This document shows, one piece after another, positions 1-7,787 of a DNA stretch of 64,000 nucleotides. The stretch lies in assembly GCA_024280215.1 (NCBI GenBank), contig JAJRQO010000015.1, positions 1 through 64,000 on the forward strand, given 5' to 3'. This DNA comes from Candidatus Zixiibacteriota bacterium. GTDB lineage: Bacteria > Zixibacteria > MSB-5A5 > GN15 > FEB-12. Position 1 is the stretch's first letter. Every line of letters starts with the position of its first letter. Position numbers and translations under genes: made by a program. The notes beneath the pieces were generated by a model that saw nothing but the letters and a program-made list of their open reading frames with translations, ran no database searches and had not been told where the DNA came from.

Positions 1-3
1 AGT

Positions 4-17
4 CTCGCTTCGGCGAG
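4..17 (+). other. UUCG-loop hairpin upstream of the first gene
   Basis: A five-base-pair stem CTCGC/GCGAG closes a TTCG tetraloop about 20 bases before the first start codon. It lies at the very edge of the window, so its context is cut off. It has no T-tract and is not a terminator in the plus direction. Confidence 0.35.
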
Positions 18-37
18 GACACAAAGAAAAAACAAAA

Positions 38-1156
38 ATGAAAAACCCAACCCGAAAAAAACAACTATCACGATATTACCCAAAGAAGGGAGCTTTCCCT
101 AAAATAGTGATTCGTGAGCGTGACCGCACAATAATGAAGTTGATTTATGAGCACCGTTTTTTGGATACCAGTCTTATTTGGCATCTTCTGAAAACTGAAC
201 CTCCTGAGAATCAAGATTTCAAAATTGGCAAGGATGGCAAAAAACGCCCAACTAAATATGGCTTTGGCGAGAAAGCTTTATATAAGCGATTACAACAATT
301 ATTTCATGAGCGTTATCTTGAGCGGCACTTGATAACCGATGAGCCTGTTGGACGAGGTTATGGGAGTCCAAAAGCAATTTATGGTTTGGGGTTAAAGAGT
401 GCTCCAATAATTGCTGAGGTCGCTGGAATTTCTCCGCAAGACGTTAGAAATATAGTTCTTTCAAACAAAGTTAAATCTCCATTCTTGAGACATGCGTTAG
501 AGATTGCCATTTTCAGGGTAGCTCTTGAACTTGCCTGCCAAGCGACAGATGATAAAATTAAAGTTCTTTTTTGGGAACAAGGTCAAAGGCTTCAGGATTC
601 TGTTTTTGGAAAAAATGAGAAAAACAGAGAGGAGCGTTTCTCTGTTTTTCCAGACGCATTTTTCGGGATTGAAGTTAAAGACAAAGGCAAGGCTCATTAC
701 TTTATTGAAGTTGATAGGGGAACTATGCCGATTATTGCTTCCAAGAATCGCTCTGATATTCGCAAGAAGATATTTGGTTATTATTATTATCGTAAATCAG
801 GGAAATGTGCAACACGTTATGCCTATCGGAATCTTCCCGATGGTGAAGTTTCAGGATTGTGTTTTTTCGATGAAGCAAATAAACGAGATGAATATATACA
901 TGACAATCTTGAACCTATCAGAGGATTTCGAGTACTTTTTTTAGTTCCCGGAAAAATTGATCAAAATGGTAAACCATCTGGCAGGATGGCAAATATAATT
1001 TCTGCGTTCCCAAGTTTTGGGCGACAATTCTCATCGACATCTTTGTTCTGGTTTTCAAATATTAAAACCTACAATCCTGAATTTCCTGAAAAAGTTTTAG
1101 AGCCAACTTGGGTAACACCAAAATTGGAAGGCGGACTGCAAAGTCTGATTGAATAA
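38..1156 (+). CDS. Replication-relaxation family protein of a mobile element
   Basis: This 372-residue protein resembles the replication-relaxation family found on plasmids and integrative elements, usually beside TraG/VirD4-like ATPases. The first ~115 residues look like a winged-helix DNA-binding domain (RERDRTIMKLIYEHRFLD start, conserved YxRLxxL-like helix). Around residues 205-230 there is a PD...(F)IEVDRGT block, typical of the family's nuclease-like core. Its role in DNA relaxation or mobilisation is inferred from family association; no relaxase motif is visible. It is the leftmost gene of the element that ends at the tRNA-Arg gene near 7373. The upstream 37 bases show only a weak ribosome-binding site. 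Confidence 0.75.
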   Translation: MKNPTRKKQLSRYYPKKGAFPKIVIRERDRTIMKLIYEHRFLDTSLIWHLLKTEPPENQDFKIGKDGKKRPTKYGFGEKALYKRLQQLFHERYLERHLITDEPVGRGYGSPKAIYGLGLKSAPIIAEVAGISPQDVRNIVLSNKVKSPFLRHALEIAIFRVALELACQATDDKIKVLFWEQGQRLQDSVFGKNEKNREERFSVFPDAFFGIEVKDKGKAHYFIEVDRGTMPIIASKNRSDIRKKIFGYYYYRKSGKCATRYAYRNLPDGEVSGLCFFDEANKRDEYIHDNLEPIRGFRVLFLVPGKIDQNGKPSGRMANIISAFPSFGRQFSSTSLFWFSNIKTYNPEFPEKVLEPTWVTPKLEGGLQSLIE

Positions 1157-1481
1157 ATATGTTAAAATATTTAAAAGGAGTCTTGGCTTCATTCATTCTA
1201 TCTGCTCCGCAGTGGATCTCGCTATCCCGTGAGTACAAGGGGGAATATAGGGTGATATTTCTTTTTGGCTGGCATTGTTCTCACCCAGTTGGGTCAATGT
1301 CATCGTGGAATAGTGAAGCCGACATTCTTTTAAAGGAGAGAGCTGGCAGATGAAAAGAAAAAAAAGAACCAGATTTGAGGTCTGGTTCATTAGCGTGAAA
1401 GAATTTGGATTAAGAGCGAAGATTGTTTATAGAAAACGTATTCTTAACATTTCGTTTTATAAGTCTCATTCTCCATTTAAA
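1157..1481. other. Gap without a convincing gene
   Basis: Short open frames here lack ribosome-binding sites and look like chance frames. The only clear signal is the minus-strand terminator at 1355-1388. Confidence 0.5.
1355..1388 (-). terminator. Rho-independent terminator of the 60-residue gene
   Basis: Read on the minus strand, an 8-bp perfect stem (GAACCAGA/TCTGGTTC, seven-base loop) runs straight into a long T-tract, seen as the A-tract near 1355-1365 on the plus strand. It lies about 90 bases past the stop codon of the small minus-strand gene at 1482-1664. Confidence 0.75.
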
Positions 1482-1664
1482 CTATTCTTGGATCATATCG
1501 TCGATCAAATCGAGAAAACATTGAGACAAAGGCTCGTCTATTTTTTCGATTGTTTCCAAAAGTTTTTTCAATTGAGCGAATTTTTCAATATCATCTCGGT
1601 AAAGAGCTTTAGTCATTACTTGCAATTTAGCGAGCGTGACTGTCTGACGTATGGAACTAGCCAT
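1482..1664 (-). CDS. Small hypothetical protein of the mobile element
   Basis: This gene encodes a 60-residue, charged, probably all-helical protein (starts MASSIRQTVTLAK) of unknown function. A start 15 codons further upstream is possible. The ATG at 1664 is preferred because AAAGGAG lies nine bases before it. The gene has its own downstream terminator and sits between the replication-relaxation gene and the membrane-protein operon. A longer plus-strand frame of 153 codons covers the same bases but has a poorly spaced ribosome-binding site and odd composition. The unit could be a small regulator; nothing in the sequence proves that. Confidence 0.6.
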   Translation of the reverse strand: MASSIRQTVTLAKLQVMTKALYRDDIEKFAQLKKLLETIEKIDEPLSQCFLDLIDDMIQE

Positions 1665-1803
1665 GATTATTTTCTCCTTTGTTCGCAGATTCGGTGCTGG
1701 CTTCAGCATATTATCTCAAGCCAATCCTACTACAGACAAAGAAAATATCACGAAATAACTATTCAGACTATCATAGATAAAGCGTTTTGTCAAGGGAGGC
1801 AGG

Positions 1804-2910
1804 ATGGGTAAAGAAATAAACAAGGATATCTTTGGACGCTTTGTCGTTGGTGGAATTGTCGCATTTCTAATGTTTCATTATAACGTTGAAATAATTCATT
1901 TACTTGAAAGTGGGAATAACTATTTATTATCACTCGATAAATCATTCATGGCGAATCTTGGACGTACTTTTGATGATGCGGGGATTCTTTTAGCTTTTGT
2001 ATTGCTCATCGTGATGATAATTTATACTATTTTAAAAATAGTCATACTACTATTAGCATGGGTTATTGTTTCAATATTAGGTTTTCTTAATGATATTTAC
2101 GTCTTACCACTTTTGATTCCACTCTTAATAGTATATTCAAAATTTAGTTATTCATTTATTGCGACACCTATTTTATGGGTACCCAAAAAGGTGCTTGGGC
2201 TATTGGTTGCCGTTGGACGGTTTTTATCCAAGCTGTTTAATCTATTAGTTGTTGTCCCAATAGCCGAAGTTATTGCTTTAAAGAAGTCACCCAAAAAACA
2301 ATTCTACAAAATCGTTACTTCTTTACTTTTTGTCTTTGGCTTATGCGGAGTTGTTATAGGTGGGACGGGAGTTGCTGTTAAGATAATTCAAGACGGTAGT
2401 TTTGTTGGGGGAGTACAAGCATTTGTCAAAAATAATCTACCAGATGTTTTCTCAGAAGATATCTATACTAATATCAAACGTCAGGCAGTAATACAAGCAT
2501 CAACTCCTAATTGGACTAAGACTTCAATTCAATTAAAGAAAGGTGATGTTATAACATTTACAGCAACTGGAAAAATAAAATGCATTTCACCGCTCAAAGG
2601 TGGGTTGTCTGTAACTACTCCGATGGGAGTATATCTTTTTAATGGCTATGTTGTTCCAGACCGACTGACAAAATCATATCGACGAAAAGGTTTTTATCCA
2701 AGCAACTACATACTTCCTGGAGAAAATATTAACTGCTTAATGGCTAAAGTAGGTAAGGGAGGAGCATTTTTTGTCGGTACTAATAAAACCTATAAAGTAG
2801 AACATGACGGAGTTTTATTATTAGGGATAAATCAAGTATGGAAGTCGGGAGCGTGGAAAAAGAATTCAGGATATTTTGATATAAATATGATAGTAAGAAG
2901 AAAGGTGTAA
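1804..2910 (+). CDS. Unknown multi-pass membrane protein, first gene of the coupling-ATPase operon
   Basis: I do not recognise this 368-residue protein. The N-terminal ~200 residues hold about five hydrophobic segments (near 12-30, 58-90, 95-118, 125-150 and 165-192). The C-terminal ~165 residues are polar and beta-rich (repeated xxKKGDVITFTATGKI-like strands) and are presumably extracytoplasmic. GGGAGG precedes the ATG. The stop is followed one base later by the GTG start of the next gene, so the two are translationally linked and lead into the VirD4-like gene. The context suggests a role in element transfer or its membrane complex, but that is inference. Confidence 0.6.
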   Translation: MGKEINKDIFGRFVVGGIVAFLMFHYNVEIIHLLESGNNYLLSLDKSFMANLGRTFDDAGILLAFVLLIVMIIYTILKIVILLLAWVIVSILGFLNDIYVLPLLIPLLIVYSKFSYSFIATPILWVPKKVLGLLVAVGRFLSKLFNLLVVVPIAEVIALKKSPKKQFYKIVTSLLFVFGLCGVVIGGTGVAVKIIQDGSFVGGVQAFVKNNLPDVFSEDIYTNIKRQAVIQASTPNWTKTSIQLKKGDVITFTATGKIKCISPLKGGLSVTTPMGVYLFNGYVVPDRLTKSYRRKGFYPSNYILPGENINCLMAKVGKGGAFFVGTNKTYKVEHDGVLLLGINQVWKSGAWKKNSGYFDINMIVRRKV

Positions 2911-2911
2911 A

Positions 2912-3676
2912 GTGGAATATATCAGTAATGGATTCGGGCTATTACTTTTGTTTGGCATTGTAGCCCTGATTGCAGTTGGAGTTATGTTTTACAATCATAA
3001 GAATAATTTAAGACCGAAAGTAGGTAGGGCAGTGGTAAAAACAAATACAGAAGTAATTGATAAAGCAGGGGAATTGGTTGAATTAAATTCTAATTCATTA
3101 AAAGAATATCTAACTCCTCTTAGAAATGACCAGCCAGTGTTTATGCACGTAGTTGCTAATTTGCTTGAAAGAACTAAGAAATCAAGCGAAATAAAAGTTA
3201 TCCATGCCGTAACAAAACAGTTGGAAGCACAAAGTGAACTTTTATCTAAAATTGATGAATATGAAGAACAAATTCATACCCTTACTAGAAAAAAGGATAA
3301 TTTTAGACAAAGAGACGAAATGCAAGACCTTAAACATAATAGAGATAAAAAACGCATTCTCAATGAGATTGAAAACCTTGCTGATGAAGCAGGTGGCAGA
3401 GAGAAATCTCGCAAGCGTGAACTGGATAACCTTGAAGCTAAGCTTACTCATGAATATGCCAAGAAAAGGGTAGAAAACAGATTAGCAAGTATGGCTGACA
3501 GGGAGAAAAACGCTCAAAAAACTACGCAATTTAATGATATGAGAGATGTTTTTAATATCCAATATGAAGCAATAAAAAATGATAAGACTCTTACTCCCGC
3601 AGTTAGAAAGGAAACACTTAGAACGTTGGAACGAACCTTTATTGCACAATTAGATGAATTTACAGAGGGGCTATAA
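2912..3676 (+). CDS. Unknown membrane-anchored coiled-coil protein
   Basis: This 254-residue protein starts with GTG. One transmembrane helix (about residues 8-26) is followed by a long, highly charged, helical region rich in K and E (about 60-240) that should form a coiled coil. The start follows the upstream stop by one base, and the last base of its stop is the first base of the VirD4-like gene's ATG (TAATG). The three genes therefore form one operon. The architecture would suit a scaffold between the membrane and the coupling ATPase. I recognise no domain, so this role is only a suggestion. Confidence 0.6.
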   Translation: MEYISNGFGLLLLFGIVALIAVGVMFYNHKNNLRPKVGRAVVKTNTEVIDKAGELVELNSNSLKEYLTPLRNDQPVFMHVVANLLERTKKSSEIKVIHAVTKQLEAQSELLSKIDEYEEQIHTLTRKKDNFRQRDEMQDLKHNRDKKRILNEIENLADEAGGREKSRKRELDNLEAKLTHEYAKKRVENRLASMADREKNAQKTTQFNDMRDVFNIQYEAIKNDKTLTPAVRKETLRTLERTFIAQLDEFTEGL

Positions 3677-5448
3677 TGGGAAAAGTAGAAAAAAAACTGG
3701 AAGAGGTTAAGCAACTTCTTAATAAGAAGAAAAAAGCCAAACTGCCACGACTGCTTTTAGGGCATAGATATGATGATCCTTTTATTTTAAAAGGAAAAGA
3801 CCTTAATAATTCCTTTCATATTATGGGAGCGACAAGAGAAGGCAAAAGTAAACAGATTGAGAATATCTATCGTCAATTTATAGAGCAGGGAATTGGCGGA
3901 GCCGTAATTGATCCGCATGGATATTTATATGATGATTTGTTGGCATATTGCTCATACAAATCATCTCGAATGCCAGAAATTTTAGATAGAATCGTTTTGT
4001 TTGACCCAGGGGATGATAAAAGTGTTGTTGGATTTAACACACTTCAACAGATAGCAGGTCATGATATTGATACTCTGACCCTATCAAGAATGTATGCCAC
4101 GATAAAAGCAAGAGGAAAAGATAATTTTGATGAAATGCCAACAGCAAAAACTTGGCTTCAAAATATCTTTCATCCCTTAATCCAAAAAGGTCTGACTCTG
4201 ATTGAGGCAAAACATCTAATTGATAGAGGTTCAAGCGATAGTGATTTGTCTATGGCGATTGTTAAAGATTCAGGAGCCATGCTGATAGAGCATGATTGGG
4301 ATTGGTATGAGAAGCAAACAAAACAAACACAATATGCTGAATTGCTTAGCTCAGTAAATATGCTCAGAAGTTTTGTTTCATCAAAACGGATGGAGCTAAT
4401 ACTCGGACGTAAAGAGGGAGTCATTGATTTACGTAAAATTATGGATGAGGGAAAAATTCTCTTAGTGAATCTCAGTTCCCGAAAAATCCATCAAGATATT
4501 GCCCGATTACTCGGTACATTATTAGTTAATGAATTCTTCTTGGTTGCTAAAATGAGACCAAAAGATTCAAAACCGTTTTATCTTGCCATTGATGAATTTG
4601 AAAATTACGTGACACAGGATATCGCTGATGTTTTAGATCAGGGACCAAAATTCGGTATTCACCTCATTTTGGCTCATCATTCACTTGAGCAATTAAAAGA
4701 GAAGAATCAAAAAGTTTATGCGGCGGTTATGCAGAACGCCAAAATCAAAATAATTTATGGCGGACTAACTTATGAAAATTCTGAGATACTTATCAAGGAA
4801 CTTTTTAGTTATCGAGGCAGGGGAGGATTAAACCCTGATATGATAAAGAGAATTCAAAAATCTCCATATATTGAACCGACTGAATCAACGAGGACTGTAA
4901 GAAGTAATAGTGAAGGTCATTCTGAAACATTATCTTCTAGTAGTTCTTCGGGGAGCGGTAGTCAGTCAAGCGAAACAACTATTCCGATAGATGATTTATT
5001 TTTGTCTGATCAAGTTGTCAGTCATATCAATGCAAATTCAAGTACGTCTTCTTCTGGAGAATCAACAAGCAGTACCAGTAGTCATAGTCATACTGATTCA
5101 GTTGTCCCTTTTATGATTCAAGAACTCAAATGGTATATTTCCAGTATTCAGAATTATTCTTTAGAGGAACAAGTTTATCGTGTAATAGCAAGGATGAAGA
5201 ATCTGCCTCAACAAATCTGCATGGTGAAATTACCTAAACAGCCTGTCAAAACGATTAAGACTAATTTCGTAGAGGAATATCATGAACTTGATAATGAAGT
5301 TGAAGATTTTACGGAACAAGTTAATGAACTATCTCCTTACCATATAACACCACTGGAGGCTATAACGGAACGTGAAAAAATTACTCAAGGTATTTTATCA
5401 CGAATAGAATTTGAACAACCTGATGAAGAAGATGACCGTTGGCAATAA
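3676..5448 (+). CDS. VirD4/TraG-like type IV coupling ATPase
   Basis: A 590-residue P-loop ATPase of the conjugative coupling-protein group (TraG/TraD/VirD4, TraM-recognition). Walker A is GATREGKS at residues 51-58. The Walker B strand FYLAIDE ends at D306-E307. It is followed by the conserved block LDQGPKFGIHLILAHHSLEQL. Unlike classic VirD4 it has no N-terminal transmembrane helices, so membrane attachment may come from the two membrane proteins encoded just upstream. A serine-rich stretch near residues 405-475 looks disordered. The gene would move DNA of the integrative element between cells or to a transfer apparatus. No relaxase or VirB4 is visible in the window. Confidence 0.8.
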   Translation: MGKVEKKLEEVKQLLNKKKKAKLPRLLLGHRYDDPFILKGKDLNNSFHIMGATREGKSKQIENIYRQFIEQGIGGAVIDPHGYLYDDLLAYCSYKSSRMPEILDRIVLFDPGDDKSVVGFNTLQQIAGHDIDTLTLSRMYATIKARGKDNFDEMPTAKTWLQNIFHPLIQKGLTLIEAKHLIDRGSSDSDLSMAIVKDSGAMLIEHDWDWYEKQTKQTQYAELLSSVNMLRSFVSSKRMELILGRKEGVIDLRKIMDEGKILLVNLSSRKIHQDIARLLGTLLVNEFFLVAKMRPKDSKPFYLAIDEFENYVTQDIADVLDQGPKFGIHLILAHHSLEQLKEKNQKVYAAVMQNAKIKIIYGGLTYENSEILIKELFSYRGRGGLNPDMIKRIQKSPYIEPTESTRTVRSNSEGHSETLSSSSSSGSGSQSSETTIPIDDLFLSDQVVSHINANSSTSSSGESTSSTSSHSHTDSVVPFMIQELKWYISSIQNYSLEEQVYRVIARMKNLPQQICMVKLPKQPVKTIKTNFVEEYHELDNEVEDFTEQVNELSPYHITPLEAITEREKITQGILSRIEFEQPDEEDDRWQ

Positions 5449-5474
5449 TTATCTGCACTAAACGATACTTGAAT

Positions 5475-5516
5475 TGACAGTCATTTACCTCTAAGAGGTT
5501 ATAGTTTATGCTGTCA
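5475..5516. other. Bipartite inverted repeat between convergent genes
   Basis: Outer arms TGACAG/CTGTCA enclose an inner palindrome ACCTCT-A-AGAGGT. It lies between the coupling-ATPase stop and the antitoxin stop. There is no T-tract on either side, so it is a weak terminator at best; it could be a protein-binding site. Confidence 0.35.
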
Positions 5517-5543
5517 GTTTATCATCATTTTCCATGCTTGTTT

Positions 5544-5894
5544 TTAAGCCGTTTGTTTTGCTCTAGTTATTTTACGAGTAGGTTTGTTGGGGATGATGTG
5601 AATATCAATCTTTCCGTTGCAAGCGTTGGATATTTTCTGGAGTGTTGCAACATTGAAATTATTACAACCTTTTCTTTCCCATCTGCTAATTGCTGTTTTT
5701 TGCGTACCGATTTTATTGGCAAGTTCTTCTTGGGTCATTCCAGATTTGGATCTTAGATTATAAATCTGCTGAGAAATTTCTAATCTAATCTTTGCTTTGG
5801 CAACATCCTTTTTAAATTTAGTAATTTTATCTGAATCGTCGCCGACAGCAAGTTTAGTTAAAAGCTCGACTGCTTTTGATGTTTTCTTTTTCAT
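5544..5894 (-). CDS. XRE-family antitoxin (HigA-like)
   Basis: A 116-residue protein with a helix-turn-helix of the XRE/Cro type at about residues 48-100 (RSKSGMTQEELANKIG, then KTAISRWERKG). It is the second gene after a RelE/HigB-like toxin, 11 bases apart, which is the HigBA order. The start is supported by GAGGAT five bases upstream. It should neutralise the toxin and repress the pair through the repeats at 6288-6309. About 45 residues precede the HTH and are rich in lysine and helix; this is probably the toxin-binding part. The pair lies inside the integrative element and probably stabilises it. Confidence 0.8.
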   Translation of the reverse strand: MKKKTSKAVELLTKLAVGDDSDKITKFKKDVAKAKIRLEISQQIYNLRSKSGMTQEELANKIGTQKTAISRWERKGCNNFNVATLQKISNACNGKIDIHIIPNKPTRKITRAKQTA

Positions 5895-5905
5895 ATTATC
5901 CTCAC

Positions 5906-6259
5906 TTACATAGTATGCTTAGATGGATTAGCCTTGAATTTTTTCATTCTTTTGACGGCTAAGTCAATTTCTCTATTTGGAACAGCTCTTGTCTTTTTAG
6001 TAATGGCATGAGTCATAATAACCGCTTCCTTGTCATGGTAGAAGTATAGGATTCTGAACTGTCCTCTTGAAGTTATTATTCTTAACTCATTTATTTTATC
6101 TCTTAATGGTGCTGAATGAGGTCTTTGCAGTTTATGACCTTGTTCTGCAAGTAATTCTATCATCGCAGTGAATTCTACCTGAATAAGGTGATCCACTTTC
6201 TTATACCATTCAAGCACAGGTGATTTTCTATTTTCTTTATAGAATTCAATTTGTGCCAT
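5906..6259 (-). CDS. RelE/HigB-like toxin (phage Gp49-like family)
   Basis: A 117-residue toxin of the RelE superfamily, Gp49-like/HigB branch, which in characterised members cleaves mRNA on the ribosome. Family features are present: VLEWYKKV near residue 18, LRDKINELRI and the GQFRILYFYHD strand pair near 65-80, and the KKTRAVPNREIDLAVKRMKKF tail. AGGAGT six bases before the ATG supports the start. Toxin-first order with a downstream XRE antitoxin gives a HigBA-type module. Codons and composition match the rest of the element. Confidence 0.82.
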   Translation of the reverse strand: MAQIEFYKENRKSPVLEWYKKVDHLIQVEFTAMIELLAEQGHKLQRPHSAPLRDKINELRIITSRGQFRILYFYHDKEAVIMTHAITKKTRAVPNREIDLAVKRMKKFKANPSKHTM

Positions 6260-6287
6260 TTAAACTCCTATGTTCTGGCTATCGGTA

Positions 6288-6309
6288 AGTTAACATAAAA
6301 GTTAACATT
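6288..6309 (-). promoter_or_regulatory. Putative toxin-antitoxin operator
   Basis: AAGTTAACAT occurs twice, starting at 6288 and 6300, 12 bases apart, so both GTTAAC palindromes fall nearly on the same face of the helix. The sites lie 29-50 bases upstream of the toxin start, where an XRE antitoxin would be expected to bind and autoregulate the operon. Confidence 0.55.
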
Positions 6310-6342
6310 GTCAAGCTGTTTTTTTTGGGTCGCTTTAAAAAT

Positions 6343-7278
6343 TTACACACTAATAGCATTACTTGGGCTGAAGTGGCTATACGTATCAATCATATCCTGA
6401 TTACTCATATGTAAATAATTCTGAGTAACAGTCAGAGATGTATGTCCCATAATTTTTTGTAAAATTACAGGAGAACCTCCTTGCCTGATAAAGTAGGTTG
6501 CCGAACTATGTCGAATAAGGTGAGGGTAAAGAGTGAATCCTGCTTTCTTGCCAATATCCTGAATAATTTTATGGCAATGCCGAGAAGTAATAGGTTTACC
6601 GTTGCGCTGACAAAACAATAATTCACCTGTGGTATCTGCTCGCCACCGATTGAGATAGAAGTGCATGGTCTTAATCATTCTGGCACCCATAGGAACTTGA
6701 CGTTCTTTTCTGCCTTTTCCGTAAACTTTAATAAGTCCGCCTCGCAAATCTATATTAGAAAGTTTCAAAGTAATAAGTTCTTCTTTTCTTATCATGGCAT
6801 CCCAAAATAGCATGACCATTGTCAGGTTACGATAGCCTTCATAAGTTCTTTTATTCAAAGTATGAAGAGCAAGCTGGATTTGCTCAGGGGAAAGGACAGG
6901 TTTAATTCGTTTTTCTGCTCTGATGAGTTTTATTTTATAAGTTGGATTTGGTTTATCCCAAATACCTTCTTCTTCAAGGTAATTGAAGAATCTACGATAT
7001 ACACGTATCCGCCCATTGACGGTTTCGTCTGCGACGTTTCCGATTAACTCCATCAGGTAATTTTGAATATCCTGTTTGGTTACATCTTCTATGTCGATGC
7101 CCTTTTTTTCGAGATGTTTGGCAAGGTAGCCTAAACGTTCGGCGTATACGTTGAGGGTGCGTGGTGCTAAGTTTCTGATTTTACAACCGAAGACAAACGC
7201 ATCGACGTATGTCTTCCAGTTTGAATTCACATTAAAAGTATCGACCAATTGGTACAATCTCTTGAGATGATCTTCCAT
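6343..7278 (-). CDS. Tyrosine recombinase (element integrase)
   Basis: A 311-residue XerC/D-like tyrosine integrase. The SAM-like core-binding domain covers about residues 18-105 and the catalytic domain about 125-300. All catalytic residues are visible: R164, K188, H253-x-x-R256, H279 and the nucleophile Y288 (TQNYLHMS). The gene lies only about 95 bases from the 3' end of tRNA-Arg and reads away from it, the usual position for an integrase that targets a tRNA. It is therefore more likely the element's own integrase than the chromosomal dimer-resolution enzyme. Confidence 0.88.
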   Translation of the reverse strand: MEDHLKRLYQLVDTFNVNSNWKTYVDAFVFGCKIRNLAPRTLNVYAERLGYLAKHLEKKGIDIEDVTKQDIQNYLMELIGNVADETVNGRIRVYRRFFNYLEEEGIWDKPNPTYKIKLIRAEKRIKPVLSPEQIQLALHTLNKRTYEGYRNLTMVMLFWDAMIRKEELITLKLSNIDLRGGLIKVYGKGRKERQVPMGARMIKTMHFYLNRWRADTTGELLFCQRNGKPITSRHCHKIIQDIGKKAGFTLYPHLIRHSSATYFIRQGGSPVILQKIMGHTSLTVTQNYLHMSNQDMIDTYSHFSPSNAISV

Positions 7279-7372
7279 GTCTTCTCCTACCAGTCAGAGG
7301 CCCTTTAGGGCTATCTGAGCTAACTTTGTGGTTTGGGTAATCGCTGGAAGTTGTTGTCTGCGTGGATTTTAA

Positions 7373-7392
7373 TACCCCGGACAGGACTCGAA
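7373..7392 (-). other. Putative attachment-site end of the integrative element
   Basis: The 3' end of tRNA-Arg faces the integrase gene, so the right junction (attR or attL) is expected within the last bases of the tRNA. No second copy of this tRNA 3' segment is visible between 1 and 7372, so the partner site must lie left of the window. This is an inference from position. Confidence 0.45.
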
Positions 7393-7446
7393 CCTGTTAC
7401 CCTCTGCTTAGAAGGCAGATGCTCTATCCAGATGAGCTACTGGGGC
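7373..7446 (-). tRNA. tRNA-Arg (anticodon UCU)
   Basis: The minus strand folds into a cloverleaf. The D arm is GCTC/GAGC, the anticodon stem TCTGC/GCAGA has loop CTTCTAA (anticodon TCT, arginine AGA), and the T arm is ACAGG-TTCGAGT-CCTGT. The acceptor GCCCCAG pairs with CCGGGGT, with a G-U pair at the end and one A-C mismatch at the sixth position. CCA is not encoded. The imperfect acceptor could reflect integration of the element at its 3' end. Confidence 0.92.
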
Positions 7447-7556
7447 ATATCAAAAGCTTGATTTATATACAATTCAACTCTTATTAAAGCAAATTGAACC
7501 AATTTACACAATAAAAAAAACACCCTGAGACTACGCTAAGGGCGACTATATAAAAA

Positions 7557-7630
7557 TCGGGGTGAGAGGATTCGAACCTCCGGCATCTTGCTCCCAAAGC
7601 AAGCGCGCTACCGGACTGCGCCACACCCCG
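7557..7630 (-). tRNA. tRNA-Pro (anticodon UGG)
   Basis: The minus strand folds into a full cloverleaf. The acceptor CGGGGTG/CACCCCG is perfect, the anticodon stem CTTGC/GCAAG has loop TTTGGGA (anticodon TGG, proline CCA), and the T loop is TTCGAAT. CCA is not encoded. It lies about 110 bases upstream of tRNA-Arg on the same strand. Confidence 0.95.
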
Positions 7631-7787
7631 ATTAAGGAACCACATAATACAGCTTGATTTACAATATGTCAAGATGATAATATAAGAGTTTTCATATTAC
7701 TCAATTTTATTAAATTCATACTATGAAAGAGTATATAAGACTACTTTTCGGTTGCAAATTCCTATAATTCAGCTACATTTAACAATT

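Noticed and set aside
1159-1353. Short plus-strand frame after the replication-relaxation gene
   Set aside because: No ribosome-binding site before the ATG and no protein-like pattern.
1350-1811. Plus-strand open frame of 153 codons over the small minus-strand gene
   Set aside because: Its ribosome-binding site is about 12 bases away, it starts inside the minus-strand terminator, and its composition (many F, Y, S, R) looks like an antisense shadow.
6343-7278. Integrase considered as chromosomal XerC/XerD
   Set aside because: It is next to a tRNA 3' end and oriented into a mobile-element gene set, and it lacks the usual chromosomal xer neighbours.
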